Of a stretch of DNA of 20,016 nucleotides, positions 1 through 8,628 are shown one piece after another. The notes beneath the pieces were generated by a model, which saw nothing but the letters and a program-made list of their open reading frames with translations, searched no databases and was not told the origin of the DNA. Made by a program: the position numbers and the translations under genes. Within the stretch, counting starts at the first letter, position 1, and every line of letters starts with the position of its first letter. The stretch spans positions 1 through 20,016 of the forward strand of contig USJY01000001.1 in the NCBI GenBank assembly GCA_900555065.1. The letters run 5' to 3'. This stretch comes from an uncultured Eubacteriales bacterium (GTDB lineage: Bacteria > Bacillota > Clostridia > Oscillospirales > UMGS1783).

Positions 1-1
1 T

Positions 2-634
2 ATGGTTGTCCATCCGTGTCCGGGACGATATACGGGAACATTAGTTAATGGGCTGTTATATCATTGCCGGGATAATCTTTCCGGAATTAACGGGGTACTT
101 CGTCCGGGAATTGTCCATCGTATTGATAAAGATACGACAGGGGTTCTTGTTGTATGTAAGAATGATATGGCGCATAAAAGTCTGGCAGAGCAGCTAAAAG
201 AACATTCCATTACAAGAAAGTATGAGGCGATTGTCTACAATAATTTTACACAGGAAGAGGGAACAGTGGATGCACCGATTGGAAGAAGTCCGGCAGATAG
301 AAAGAAGATGGCGGTGGAACCGAAGAATGGTAAGCGTGCAGTGACACATTACAAAGTGCTCAGTCATCTGAACCATCAGTTTAATCACATAGAATGTCAG
401 TTGGAAACGGGAAGAACCCATCAAATCCGCGTGCATATGGCGTATATCGGCCATCCGCTGGTGGGGGACAGGGTCTACGGCGGGGGTAAAAACCCCTTTG
501 GTCTGGAGAGCCAGTGTCTGCATGCAAAGGTGCTTGGCTTTACACATCCGGAAACAGGCAAACGCATGGTATTCGACAGCGTTCTCCCGCCCTATTTTCA
601 GCGGGTCTTGACAATTTTGGAAAACAGGATATAA
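2..634 (+). CDS. rluD: RluD-type 23S rRNA pseudouridine synthase, 5'-truncated by the window edge
   Basis: RluA/RluD-family pseudouridine synthase, which isomerises uridines in 23S rRNA. The visible 210 residues hold the catalytic motif HRIDKDTTG with the nucleophilic Asp at residue 42 of this fragment, and the family's C-terminal signature GRTHQIRVHM at 137-146 followed by GHPLVGDRVYG. The N-terminus, normally an S4 domain plus the start of the catalytic domain, lies outside the window; the Met at position 2 is an internal residue (family members read ...GMVVHP... here), so this is a partial gene and not a true start. Sequence style is Lachnospiraceae-like up to about base 408. By hand count G+C is 24-28 per 60 bases in sampled blocks before 360 and 31-36 per 60 between 421 and 600, with the change near the GRTHQIRVHM codons. 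The stop codon lies inside the -10 box of the next promoter. The family call is secure; the precise target uridines are inferred. Confidence 0.93.
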   Translation: MVVHPCPGRYTGTLVNGLLYHCRDNLSGINGVLRPGIVHRIDKDTTGVLVVCKNDMAHKSLAEQLKEHSITRKYEAIVYNNFTQEEGTVDAPIGRSPADRKKMAVEPKNGKRAVTHYKVLSHLNHQFNHIECQLETGRTHQIRVHMAYIGHPLVGDRVYGGGKNPFGLESQCLHAKVLGFTHPETGKRMVFDSVLPPYFQRVLTILENRI

Positions 635-635
635 T
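608..635 (+). promoter_or_regulatory. Consensus sigma-A promoter for the TPP riboswitch-thiT transcript
   Basis: Perfect TTGACA at 608-613 and perfect TATAAT at 630-635, separated by 16 bases. It sits in the last codons and over the stop of rluD, so initiation would be near 642, about 11 bases before the riboswitch. Seen directly; activity is inferred. Confidence 0.8.
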
Positions 636-652
636 TAAGTACGAATTGTATA

Positions 653-741
653 TGAGGGGAGCTGGCCCGAGCCGGCTGAGATACGGATGACTGGATCCGT
701 GACCCTTGAACCTGATACGGGTAATGCCGGCGTAGGGAAGA
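653..741 (+). promoter_or_regulatory. TPP (THI-box) riboswitch aptamer
   Basis: All the conserved blocks of the thiamine pyrophosphate aptamer are present in order: the GAGGGGAGC opening, CTGAGA at 676-681, a P3 hairpin made of ACGGAT (683-688) and ATCCGT (695-700), then GACCCTTGAACCTGAT (701-716), and a GGGTAATGCCGGCGTAGGGA block (719-738). It lies just downstream of a consensus promoter and upstream of a thiamine transporter gene, which is the expected regulatory target. TPP binding should lower expression of thiT. Confidence 0.96.
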
Positions 742-757
742 AATTTTCTGGTTGTAT

Positions 758-794
758 ATTCTCATACGGGCAAAACCGTATGGGAATTTTATAT
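758..794 (+). terminator. Riboswitch expression-platform terminator
   Basis: A 12-bp hairpin, 758-769 paired with 776-787 and containing one G.T wobble, with loop GCAAAA, is followed by TTTATAT. It sits between the aptamer and the thiT ribosome site. The 3' arm CCGTAT (776-781) is also complementary to ATACGG at 715-720 inside the aptamer, giving a simple way to switch between read-through and termination. The T-run is short (4 T counting the last stem base), so a translational contribution is possible. Confidence 0.65.
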
Positions 795-810
795 GATTGG
801 AGAATGGACA

Positions 811-1365
811 ATGACAAAGAGGACAAACCTGAACAGGCTGGTGGAATGCGCAATTCTGCTTGCAGCGGCTGCGGTGCTGAGTTTTATAAAAGTAGTCGAA
901 ATGCCGCTGGGCGGATCCGTTACCGCGGTAAGTATGCTGCCGATTGTGCTCGCCGGCTACCGCAACGGATGGAAGTGGGGGCTGCTTACCGGCGTGACCT
1001 ACGCGGTGTTCCAGATCATTATGGATATTGGCAAGCTCATGTCCTGGGGCCTTACGCCCGCCGTCTTTATCGGCTCTTTGGTGTTCGACTATCTGCTCGC
1101 GTTTGGACTGCTGGGCATAGGCGGCATATTCAACAAGAAAAAATACGGTATATTCTACGCCTGCGCATTTACAATTACCCTGCGCTTTCTTATGCATTTT
1201 CTGTCCGGAATTTTATTTTTCGGCTCGTTTGCCGGCGAGGGATACTCTCCGCTTACATGGTCGATCGCGTACAACGGCACCTATATGCTTCCGGAGCTGA
1301 TTCTCACCCTCATCGTCGCCTGGATCCTTACGCGGATTCCGCACGTGGTGGAGGCCAAAGAATAG
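811..1365 (+). CDS. thiT: Energy-coupled thiamine transporter, substrate-binding S component ThiT
   Basis: Integral membrane S component of an ECF-type importer that captures thiamine and works with a shared EcfT-EcfA-EcfA' energising module, which is not in this window. The 184-residue protein is the usual length and has about six hydrophobic segments. It shows the family blocks LGGSVTAVSMLPI near the N-terminus, a G-rich GLLTGVTYAVFQ stretch, FDYLLAFGLLG, an Arg/His-containing third block and a conserved YN pair before the last helix. The ATG at 811 is preferred to the in-frame ATG at 793 because GGAGA (799-803) is well spaced for 811 but overlaps the region just after 793. It is led by a TPP riboswitch, strongly supporting thiamine as substrate. 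A HAD phosphatase follows after 41 bases and is probably co-transcribed. Confidence 0.93.
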   Translation: MTKRTNLNRLVECAILLAAAAVLSFIKVVEMPLGGSVTAVSMLPIVLAGYRNGWKWGLLTGVTYAVFQIIMDIGKLMSWGLTPAVFIGSLVFDYLLAFGLLGIGGIFNKKKYGIFYACAFTITLRFLMHFLSGILFFGSFAGEGYSPLTWSIAYNGTYMLPELILTLIVAWILTRIPHVVEAKE

Positions 1366-1406
1366 CCGGAGCCTGCCTGTCCCGCCGTTTGGAAAGGAGC
1401 AAATCA

Positions 1407-2243
1407 ATGGGCAAATTTGAAGGGATCACGCTGATTAGCGACATAGACGGTACGCTGTTCTCTTCGCCTGGAACAATTCCGCGGGCGAATGTGGAGGCCA
1501 CGGAATACTTTATGGAGAACGGCGGCAGGTTCGCGGTTGCGACGGGGCGTTCCCAGGTTTCCATTGCGAAGAACTTTGATAAGTTCCGGGTCAACACGCC
1601 CTGTATTGTTCTCAACGGCACCGGCCTGTACGATTATTCCATGGAAGACTTTATACTCAAACGCATCTGCAACGACCGCCTTCGCAAGGTTACAGCGCAA
1701 ACGCACGCGAAGTTTCCGGGGCTTACCTGCTATGTGTTTACGGGCGAGCGGATCTACACGCCCGGGCGAGGCGAATACCAGGCGCAGGTAGAAGCGATTG
1801 AAGTGATGAAGAGCCGGATTGCGGATTTTTCCGAGATGGACCCCTATTGGCTCAAGAGCATATTTTACGCCGCGCCAGAGCAGCTAAAGCAGGTGCAGGC
1901 ATATGTAGACGAGCTGAACGACGGTTCCTTTGATACGGTTTTCAGCGCCGATAAAATTTTTGAGCTTATGCCCAAGGGCGCAAACAAGGGGACCATGATC
2001 CATGAATATGCAAAAATCATGGATGTGCCGGTCGGCAACATCTGCGCAATCGGGGATTATTACAACGACCGGGAAATGCTGGCGGCCGCGGGGTTTACAG
2101 CGGCGCCGGCCGGCGCGCCGGATGAGATCAAGGCATTGGTGGACGTGCAGGTCTGCGACTGCCGGGACGGCGCTGTAGCCGATTTCATCCGCGTCATCGA
2201 ACAGAATCTGGACCGGTTCCAAAGAAAAAATGTCGTATCGTGA
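1407..2243 (+). CDS. Cof-type HAD-IIB phosphatase
   Basis: Cytoplasmic Mg-dependent phosphatase of the HAD superfamily, subclass IIB (Cof/YbhA-like), 278 residues, the typical size. Visible motifs: DIDGTL with nucleophile Asp12 and acid/base Asp14; TGR at 46-48; the motif III region GANKG with Lys194; and GDYYND with Asp217 and Asp221. The large C2 cap domain lies between TGR and motif III. The start is the ATG at 1407, eight bases after GGAAAGGAG; the open frame runs further upstream but that part overlaps the riboswitch and thiT in another frame and is not coding. Substrate cannot be read from sequence. Its position behind a riboswitch-controlled thiT suggests a thiamine-related phosphate ester, as E. 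coli Cof acts on HMP-PP, but such enzymes are promiscuous. A terminator overlaps its stop. Confidence 0.88.
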   Translation: MGKFEGITLISDIDGTLFSSPGTIPRANVEATEYFMENGGRFAVATGRSQVSIAKNFDKFRVNTPCIVLNGTGLYDYSMEDFILKRICNDRLRKVTAQTHAKFPGLTCYVFTGERIYTPGRGEYQAQVEAIEVMKSRIADFSEMDPYWLKSIFYAAPEQLKQVQAYVDELNDGSFDTVFSADKIFELMPKGANKGTMIHEYAKIMDVPVGNICAIGDYYNDREMLAAAGFTAAPAGAPDEIKALVDVQVCDCRDGAVADFIRVIEQNLDRFQRKNVVS

Positions 2244-2257
2244 TACGGCATTTTTTT
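2224..2257. terminator. Bidirectional terminator between the HAD gene and the small Cys-rich gene
   Basis: Inverted repeat ATGTCGTA (2230-2237) and TACGGCAT (2244-2251) with one G.T pair, flanked by an A-run on the left (2224-2230) and seven T on the right (2251-2257). It overlaps the stop codon of the HAD gene and the stop of the convergent small gene, and can end transcripts from both directions. Confidence 0.8.
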
Positions 2258-2405
2258 ATGTTCTTGCCCCGCCTTTGTCGCGCGCCTGATAATAGACGCA
2301 GCTGTGGTGGTCGGCAAGCTCCACGGCGGAATCCGTAAGCTTGTCAAAACCGCAGTATCCGTCTTTTTGGAATACGCAGTCCTCTTCGCAGCGAATAAAT
2401 CCCAT
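2256..2405 (-). CDS. Small four-cysteine protein (49 aa)
   Basis: A 49-residue ORF starting MGFIRCEEDCVFQKDGYC, with Cys at 6, 10, 18 and 36 and an HH pair at 33-34. It has an excellent ribosome site, AGGAGGAG (plus-strand 2411-2418) five bases before the ATG, a plausible promoter upstream and a shared terminator at its end, so it is very likely a real gene. Short proteins with a C-x3-C-x7-C...C pattern and a QKDGYC motif are widespread in Clostridia; I recall some being labelled 'hydroxymyristoyl-ACP dehydratase', which is clearly wrong for this size. The cysteines suggest a small zinc- or iron-binding fold. Function unknown. Confidence 0.72.
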   Translation of the reverse strand: MGFIRCEEDCVFQKDGYCGFDKLTDSAVELADHHSCVYYQARDKGGART

Positions 2406-2446
2406 GCCAACTCCTCCTCGCTCCTATTTTTGCTGATTTAAAAAAT

Positions 2447-2473
2447 ATTATACAATTTGCACGTGTATTTCAA
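2447..2473 (-). promoter_or_regulatory. Likely promoter of the 49-aa gene
   Basis: Read on the minus strand: TTGAAA (plus 2468-2473), 15-base spacer, perfect TATAAT (plus 2447-2452), leading into the AGGAGGAG ribosome site. The spacer is a little short. The divergent 2512 gene must also start from this AT-rich interval, but no equally good plus-strand boxes were found. Confidence 0.5.
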
Positions 2474-2511
2474 ATCGATTCAGCAAAAATAATCTCGGGA
2501 GGGGAGTACAC

Positions 2512-3540
2512 ATGAACAGAAAATTCAGAACGCTTTTTGTGATCACATATTGTATGCTAGCAGTTATGGGGTTTGTAAAAACCGGCGTCTACCAGGCGCT
2601 GCCGAAGGTCTGCCTGACAAGCCCTGTCTATGACGATGTGGACGATGTCATCAACTGTACCGGCACGGTCAAAGCAGCCAGTTACGGCGTGTTCCCGGAA
2701 AACGCGTCGATGGTGACGGATGTATTCGCATCGGTGGGCGATCATGTCCGCAGCGGCCAGCGTCTTGCGAGCGTTGATGTAAACGACTATGCCGTGAGCG
2801 CCGCCGCGCCCGTTCTGCCAAACGCGGAGTCCCTCCTGGACGCCATCCGGCAGGGGGGCGGGAGCGGGCTGAGCCTGTCCGGCCTGGACTCTCTTCTGCC
2901 TGTGCTCCAGGCGCAGGATTATATATCGGTCGTCTCAAAAAACACGGTGATTACAGCTCCTGCAAACGGCGTAATCACGCAGATCAACGCCTTAAAGGAT
3001 AACTATGTAAGCGCCCTTGTGCCCATGTTTGTCGTGACGGATTTAAGCGATATGACCCTTGAGGTCAAAGTCAGCGAGAACAAGATACACCAAATTGAAA
3101 AGGGGCAGTATACCAGAATCAGTGGTTCCGGCTTTGACGGCAGGAGTTACGACGGATATGTTGAATCCATCTCTCCCGTAGCGCAGACCGACCTTCTGAG
3201 CCCGGATAGCGCGTATGTCGCCGTCACAATACGGATACTGGAGCCGGACGACAAAATCGTACCCGGCTTTACCGCCAACGCCGCCATTCATATTGCAACG
3301 CGGGAAAACGTAAAAAAACTCGCGCTTGAATGTATTCTGCAGGATGAGACAGGCCAGGAGTATGTGTTTGTATATGAGGACGGTGTGCTGGCCCGTCGCG
3401 ACGTCACCTGCGCATATACGTCGTCCGATTATGTGGAAGTCATCGGCATAGAACCGGATACGCTCGTCGTTTATGCGCCGGAGGGGGATCTGCGGGACGG
3501 CCAGTCCGTACTGCTGGAAGAGGATTGGCGGATATGGTAA
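2512..3540 (+). CDS. Periplasmic-adaptor/membrane-fusion protein (HlyD/MacA-like)
   Basis: Adaptor subunit expected to pair with the MacB-like permease encoded immediately downstream. Residues about 5-25 form one N-terminal signal anchor; there is no lipobox. Residues 45-90 form the first lipoyl half (VGDHVRSGQRLASVD), and 140-175 the second half, with the family-typical ITAPANGVITQI. A beta-barrel domain follows from about 180 (LEVKVSENKIHQIEKGQ), and the C-terminal part ends with a GDLRDGQ-type block. The usual long alpha-helical hairpin between the lipoyl halves is replaced by a short Gly/Ser-rich linker (about 100-137), as is common in Gram-positive versions that need not reach an outer membrane. 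The ATG at 2512 follows GGGAGGGGAG. The permease start overlaps its stop. Substrate unknown. Confidence 0.85.
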   Translation: MNRKFRTLFVITYCMLAVMGFVKTGVYQALPKVCLTSPVYDDVDDVINCTGTVKAASYGVFPENASMVTDVFASVGDHVRSGQRLASVDVNDYAVSAAAPVLPNAESLLDAIRQGGGSGLSLSGLDSLLPVLQAQDYISVVSKNTVITAPANGVITQINALKDNYVSALVPMFVVTDLSDMTLEVKVSENKIHQIEKGQYTRISGSGFDGRSYDGYVESISPVAQTDLLSPDSAYVAVTIRILEPDDKIVPGFTANAAIHIATRENVKKLALECILQDETGQEYVFVYEDGVLARRDVTCAYTSSDYVEVIGIEPDTLVVYAPEGDLRDGQSVLLEEDWRIW

Positions 3541-4733
3541 TCGACAGTATCTTCATGGCGTTTCGCAATCTGTATCGGCACAAGCTGCGCACATTTCTCA
3601 CTGTGCTCGGCATCATCATCGGCACCTGTTCCGTCGCAACCATCTATTCGGTCGGAAACGGCGGCAGACAGCAGATCGTAGGCGTATTCAAGACCTTCGG
3701 CATAGACGGACTCGTCATCTCCTCTCCAAGCTCTGCCGCAGGTATCTCCACAAAGAGTCTGACAATGCAGGATATTGAACTTGTGGAAAACAATCTGCGC
3801 GAGGTGAACGCCGCACTGCCCGTTCTTATGGAACAGACAAAGGTGGGGATCCATAAATTCAGTACGGACGCGTACACGCTCGGCGTCAGCGATCAGAATT
3901 CAGGGATCGCCGGCATTGTTCCCAAATATGGCCGCGGCTTTACGCAGAACGATGTAAATACAGACGGCCGCGTATGTATTGTAGATACGGAACTCGCACG
4001 CCGCATGTATAAGCGTGAGAACATCGTCGGCAAGCAGATCGACCTGACCATATCCGGCGTCCAGTCTCCCTTTACCGTCGTGGGCGTCGTAGAAAATGCA
4101 GATTCCACGATCGGGTCGCTGGTCGGCGCGTTTGCGCCGACGCTGATATACGTACCCTATACGACCGTCATGGACCTGACGGGGGACGATTCATTTGAAT
4201 CGTTCGCCGTGCAGCTGAAAAGCGATGCGAACGTCAGCATATCCAAAGAAAAAATAATATCTCAGCTCGAATCCAGCAACGGCATAACGGGCTACCGGAC
4301 CGAAAATATGTCTCAACACGAAGAGAAAATAGAAGACATTATCGGCCTTGTCACCATGATCATTTCCGCCGTCGCCGCCGTATCGCTGATCGTCGGCGGA
4401 ATCGGGGTCATGACCGTAATGCTCGTAGCGGTCAATGAACGCAAGCGTGAAATTGGCCTGAAAAAGGCGATCGGCGCTACGCGGCGGGACATACTTCTCG
4501 AATTTATAATAGAGGCCATCGCCATATCGCTGTTTGGCGGCGCGGTCGGCATAGGCCTGAGCTATCTGCTCTCAGCATTTTCCGAGCGTCTGATCGGTAT
4601 AGAGGCCGCGCCAAACCTCACAATCTCAATTTTATCCTTGCTTTTCTGCGCGATCATTGGTATTATTTTTAGTGTATATCCCGCAAGAAAGGCCGCCGCT
4701 CTCGATCCGATCGACTGCCTGAAATACGAATAG
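3534..4733 (+). CDS. MacB/FtsX-type ABC transporter permease
   Basis: Permease with the MacB architecture in 399 residues: cytoplasmic N-terminus, TM1 at about 19-41, a large extracellular MacB core domain (about 45-260), then three TM helices in the FtsX domain. Between TM2 and TM3 is the diagnostic cytoplasmic loop NERKREIGLKKAIGATRRDI, and the end LDPIDCLKYE matches the family's usual terminal motif. The ATG at 3534 is chosen over a TTG at 3525 because GAAGAGG (3516-3522) lies at proper distance; this start overlaps the adaptor stop by seven bases, implying translational coupling. MacB-like systems couple ATP hydrolysis to moving peptides or lipids or to mechanotransmission, but the matching ATPase gene is not adjacent here and the protein has no fused ATPase domain. 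Substrate unknown. Confidence 0.88.
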   Translation: MVIDSIFMAFRNLYRHKLRTFLTVLGIIIGTCSVATIYSVGNGGRQQIVGVFKTFGIDGLVISSPSSAAGISTKSLTMQDIELVENNLREVNAALPVLMEQTKVGIHKFSTDAYTLGVSDQNSGIAGIVPKYGRGFTQNDVNTDGRVCIVDTELARRMYKRENIVGKQIDLTISGVQSPFTVVGVVENADSTIGSLVGAFAPTLIYVPYTTVMDLTGDDSFESFAVQLKSDANVSISKEKIISQLESSNGITGYRTENMSQHEEKIEDIIGLVTMIISAVAAVSLIVGGIGVMTVMLVAVNERKREIGLKKAIGATRRDILLEFIIEAIAISLFGGAVGIGLSYLLSAFSERLIGIEAAPNLTISILSLLFCAIIGIIFSVYPARKAAALDPIDCLKYE

Positions 4734-4752
4734 GGATATCACCCGGAGGTCT

Positions 4753-5460
4753 ATGTTGATCGATATGCAACCGGCCGTCCTCGTAGCCGGCAATCTGCCG
4801 TCGGTACTGCGCCGCGCCTTGACAGACAGGGTATACGAAACGGTCCGTCATCCCGTGCTGCCCGGACCGGAGTCCTTTCATCCGGATATGCAGCTTTTTT
4901 CCGCTGGCGACGGACGGATGGTCTGCTGTCCGGAGCTGTATGCGCATTACCGCGGGCTGCTGCCGGCGCGTGTACTGCTTTGCGGCCGTACGCCCCTTCG
5001 CGCGGACTACCCGCACAATATCGCCTATAACGCACTGCGTGTCGGCAGCCGATTGTTCTGTCTGCGCGCCCATACCGATCCCGTGATCCTGCGCATGGCG
5101 GAGGAGTCGGGGTGGACGGTTGTGGACGTAAAACAGGGGTACGCCAACTGTTCCGCCGTCGCGGCGGGAGAAAACGCGCTTGTAACCGCGGACCCTTCCA
5201 TTGCGGATGCAGCCTTACGTCAGGGGATGGACGTGCTGCGCATCTCTTCCGGCCATATCCGGCTGGCAGGATATCCGTTCGGTTTCATCGGCGGCTGCTG
5301 CGGCCGGATATCGGACGGGCGCCTGTACATTTTGGGCTCGCTTGATTCGCATCCGGACGCTGCCCGTATCGCAGCTTTTTTTCAAGCGCACGGCGTTACC
5401 GCCGTCTGTGTTCCAAAGCAGCCGCTGTCCGACTACGGCGCGCTTCTGCGCGTGATTTAG
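4753..5460 (+). CDS. DUF6873-like protein of the guanidine-modifying-enzyme (GME) fold
   Basis: A 235-residue soluble protein that I recognise as resembling the DUF6873 family, assigned to the GME (amidinotransferase/arginine-deiminase-like) fold. Supporting blocks are DYPHNIAYN (85-93), VKQGYANCS (126-134), TADPSIADA (145-153), GHIRLAGY (167-174) and GFIGGCCGR (177-185). Members of this fold often use Cys, His and acidic residues on guanidine groups; Cys133, His168 and Cys182/183 are candidates, but no catalytic assignment is established. The gene begins 19 bases after the permease stop. GGAGG at 4745-4749 lies only three bases from the ATG at 4753, so TTG at 4756 is a serious alternative start. 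It is probably in the same transcript as the transporter, though the family is not known to me as a transporter part. Confidence 0.65.
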   Translation: MLIDMQPAVLVAGNLPSVLRRALTDRVYETVRHPVLPGPESFHPDMQLFSAGDGRMVCCPELYAHYRGLLPARVLLCGRTPLRADYPHNIAYNALRVGSRLFCLRAHTDPVILRMAEESGWTVVDVKQGYANCSAVAAGENALVTADPSIADAALRQGMDVLRISSGHIRLAGYPFGFIGGCCGRISDGRLYILGSLDSHPDAARIAAFFQAHGVTAVCVPKQPLSDYGALLRVI

Positions 5461-5511
5461 TGATTTTAGCGGCGTTGGGCTTAAAATCCATGGAAAAACT
5501 CCGGCTTTGAT

Positions 5512-5539
5512 GTCCTTTTGCACTGTTTTCGCATATACT
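5512..5539 (+). promoter_or_regulatory. Candidate sporulation (sigma-E-like) promoter of yunB
   Basis: CATATACT at 5532-5539 resembles the mother-cell sigma-E/K -10 element (CATA-x-x-x-T). A CCTTTTG block lies upstream, and CTTTTG-N11-CATATAC recurs with identical spacing before spoIIID. No consensus -35 was found, so the call rests on the recurrence and on both genes being sigma-E targets in Bacillus. Confidence 0.35.
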
Positions 5540-5583
5540 GTTGTGTACCGGTTTTCGGAATCCACACAGAAAGCGGCGAGACA

Positions 5584-6315
5584 ATGCGAAGGACTATGTT
5601 CCGGCGAAAGAGACGCACCCCCTGGATCAAAAAAATGCTGATCGCGCTGATGATCGGCTGTCTGATGCTGGGAGTCGGCACGTTTTATGTAGTGAAGCGC
5701 CTTCGCCCCATGATCTGTCCGATTGCCGTGGCGGAGGCGAAGTCCATCGCCACCATGTCCATAAACACAGCCGTCAACCAGGAACTTAGCGTGTCCGAGA
5801 TAGGGTATGACGACCTGATCACGCTGGAGATGGACGCGGAAAACCATGTCACGGCGCTCAAAGCCAATACGATGGAAATCAACAAACTGCGCGCAAGCCT
5901 GACCATCGCCATCCAAAGCAAAGTCGACCAGATCCAGGATTCGGTTGTTGAAATCCCTTTGGGGACTGTTGTCAACAACGAACTGCTTTCCGGTATCGGT
6001 CCCAATATACGCATCCAGCTCGCGCCCGTAGGTTTCGTGGAGACGGATATAACCAATTCCTTTTCCGCTGCCGGCATCAACCAGACCCGTCATCAGGTCA
6101 TTCTCTCGGTGTCTGCGACAATCGCCATCGTCATGCCCGCCGCGACGGAATACGCGCAGGTCGAAACCTCGATTGTGCTCGGCGAGTCGGTGCTGATCGG
6201 TAAAGTGCCGCAGAACTACACAAGTATCGGATCGGATGAAGACGCGGAGAAATGGGATCAGCTGATCAACTTTTTAGACCTGAACGAATTTTATTATGAC
6301 GATACGGAATCCTGA
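5584..6315 (+). CDS. yunB: Sporulation protein YunB
   Basis: Resembles B. subtilis YunB, a mother-cell protein needed for normal spore formation. The 243-residue product has a basic N-terminus (RRKRRTPWIKK), one TM anchor at about 17-36, and an extracytoplasmic domain with family-typical blocks: AKSIATMSINTAVNQEL, SEIGYDDLITLEMDAEN, VVEIPLGTVVNNELLSGIGP, APVGFVETDI, GINQTRHQVIL and a final ETSIVLGESVLIGKVPQNY. The ATG at 5584 is preferred; the open frame upstream to 5518 lacks a ribosome site and homologous sequence. The site before 5584 is weak (GGCGAG). Its presence is direct evidence that the host belongs to a spore-forming lineage. ligA follows after 21 bases. Confidence 0.88.
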   Translation: MRRTMFRRKRRTPWIKKMLIALMIGCLMLGVGTFYVVKRLRPMICPIAVAEAKSIATMSINTAVNQELSVSEIGYDDLITLEMDAENHVTALKANTMEINKLRASLTIAIQSKVDQIQDSVVEIPLGTVVNNELLSGIGPNIRIQLAPVGFVETDITNSFSAAGINQTRHQVILSVSATIAIVMPAATEYAQVETSIVLGESVLIGKVPQNYTSIGSDEDAEKWDQLINFLDLNEFYYDDTES

Positions 6316-8316
<2,001 letters not shown>

Positions 8317-8327
8317 GGGTGGGTATT

Positions 8328-8618
8328 ATGACAAAGATCACGGATCAGGAAATCAGCCGTATCGCAAAGCTCTCCATGCTGGATATACCGGAGGCGGAAT
8401 ATGCACGGCTGAAACAGGACATGGAAGGCATCATTGAGATGGTGGACAAGTTAGGCGAGCTGGAAATCGACCCGCAGTTTGACCGTTACACGGGCGAAGG
8501 CCCGTATAACGTGTTCCGTGCAGATGAGGTGCGCCCCTCCGTGGCGCGCGAGCTGCTGCTGGAAAACGCGCCGTCTCAGGAACAGGGCTGTTTCTTCGTC
8601 CCCAAAATCGTCGAATAA
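8328..8618 (+). CDS. gatC: Asp-tRNA(Asn)/Glu-tRNA(Gln) amidotransferase subunit C
   Basis: Small subunit (96 aa) that wraps GatA and stabilises the GatCAB amidotransferase, which converts Glu-tRNA(Gln) and/or Asp-tRNA(Asn) to the amidated forms. The N-terminal pattern EISRIAKLSMLDIPEAE and the C-terminal RADEVRPSVARELLLENAP...FFVPKIVE are classic GatC. ATG at 8328 follows AAGGGTGGG; the GTG at 8319 is in frame but overlaps that site. First gene of gatC-gatA-gatB. Confidence 0.95.
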   Translation: MTKITDQEISRIAKLSMLDIPEAEYARLKQDMEGIIEMVDKLGELEIDPQFDRYTGEGPYNVFRADEVRPSVARELLLENAPSQEQGCFFVPKIVE

Positions 8619-8628
8619 GGAGTTCGCT

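Noticed and set aside
687..1406. Long in-frame upstream extension of the HAD gene
   Set aside because: It covers the riboswitch and the whole of thiT in another frame, lacks any ribosome site, and its translation is Arg-rich without HAD features; the real start at 1407 has GGAAAGGAG.
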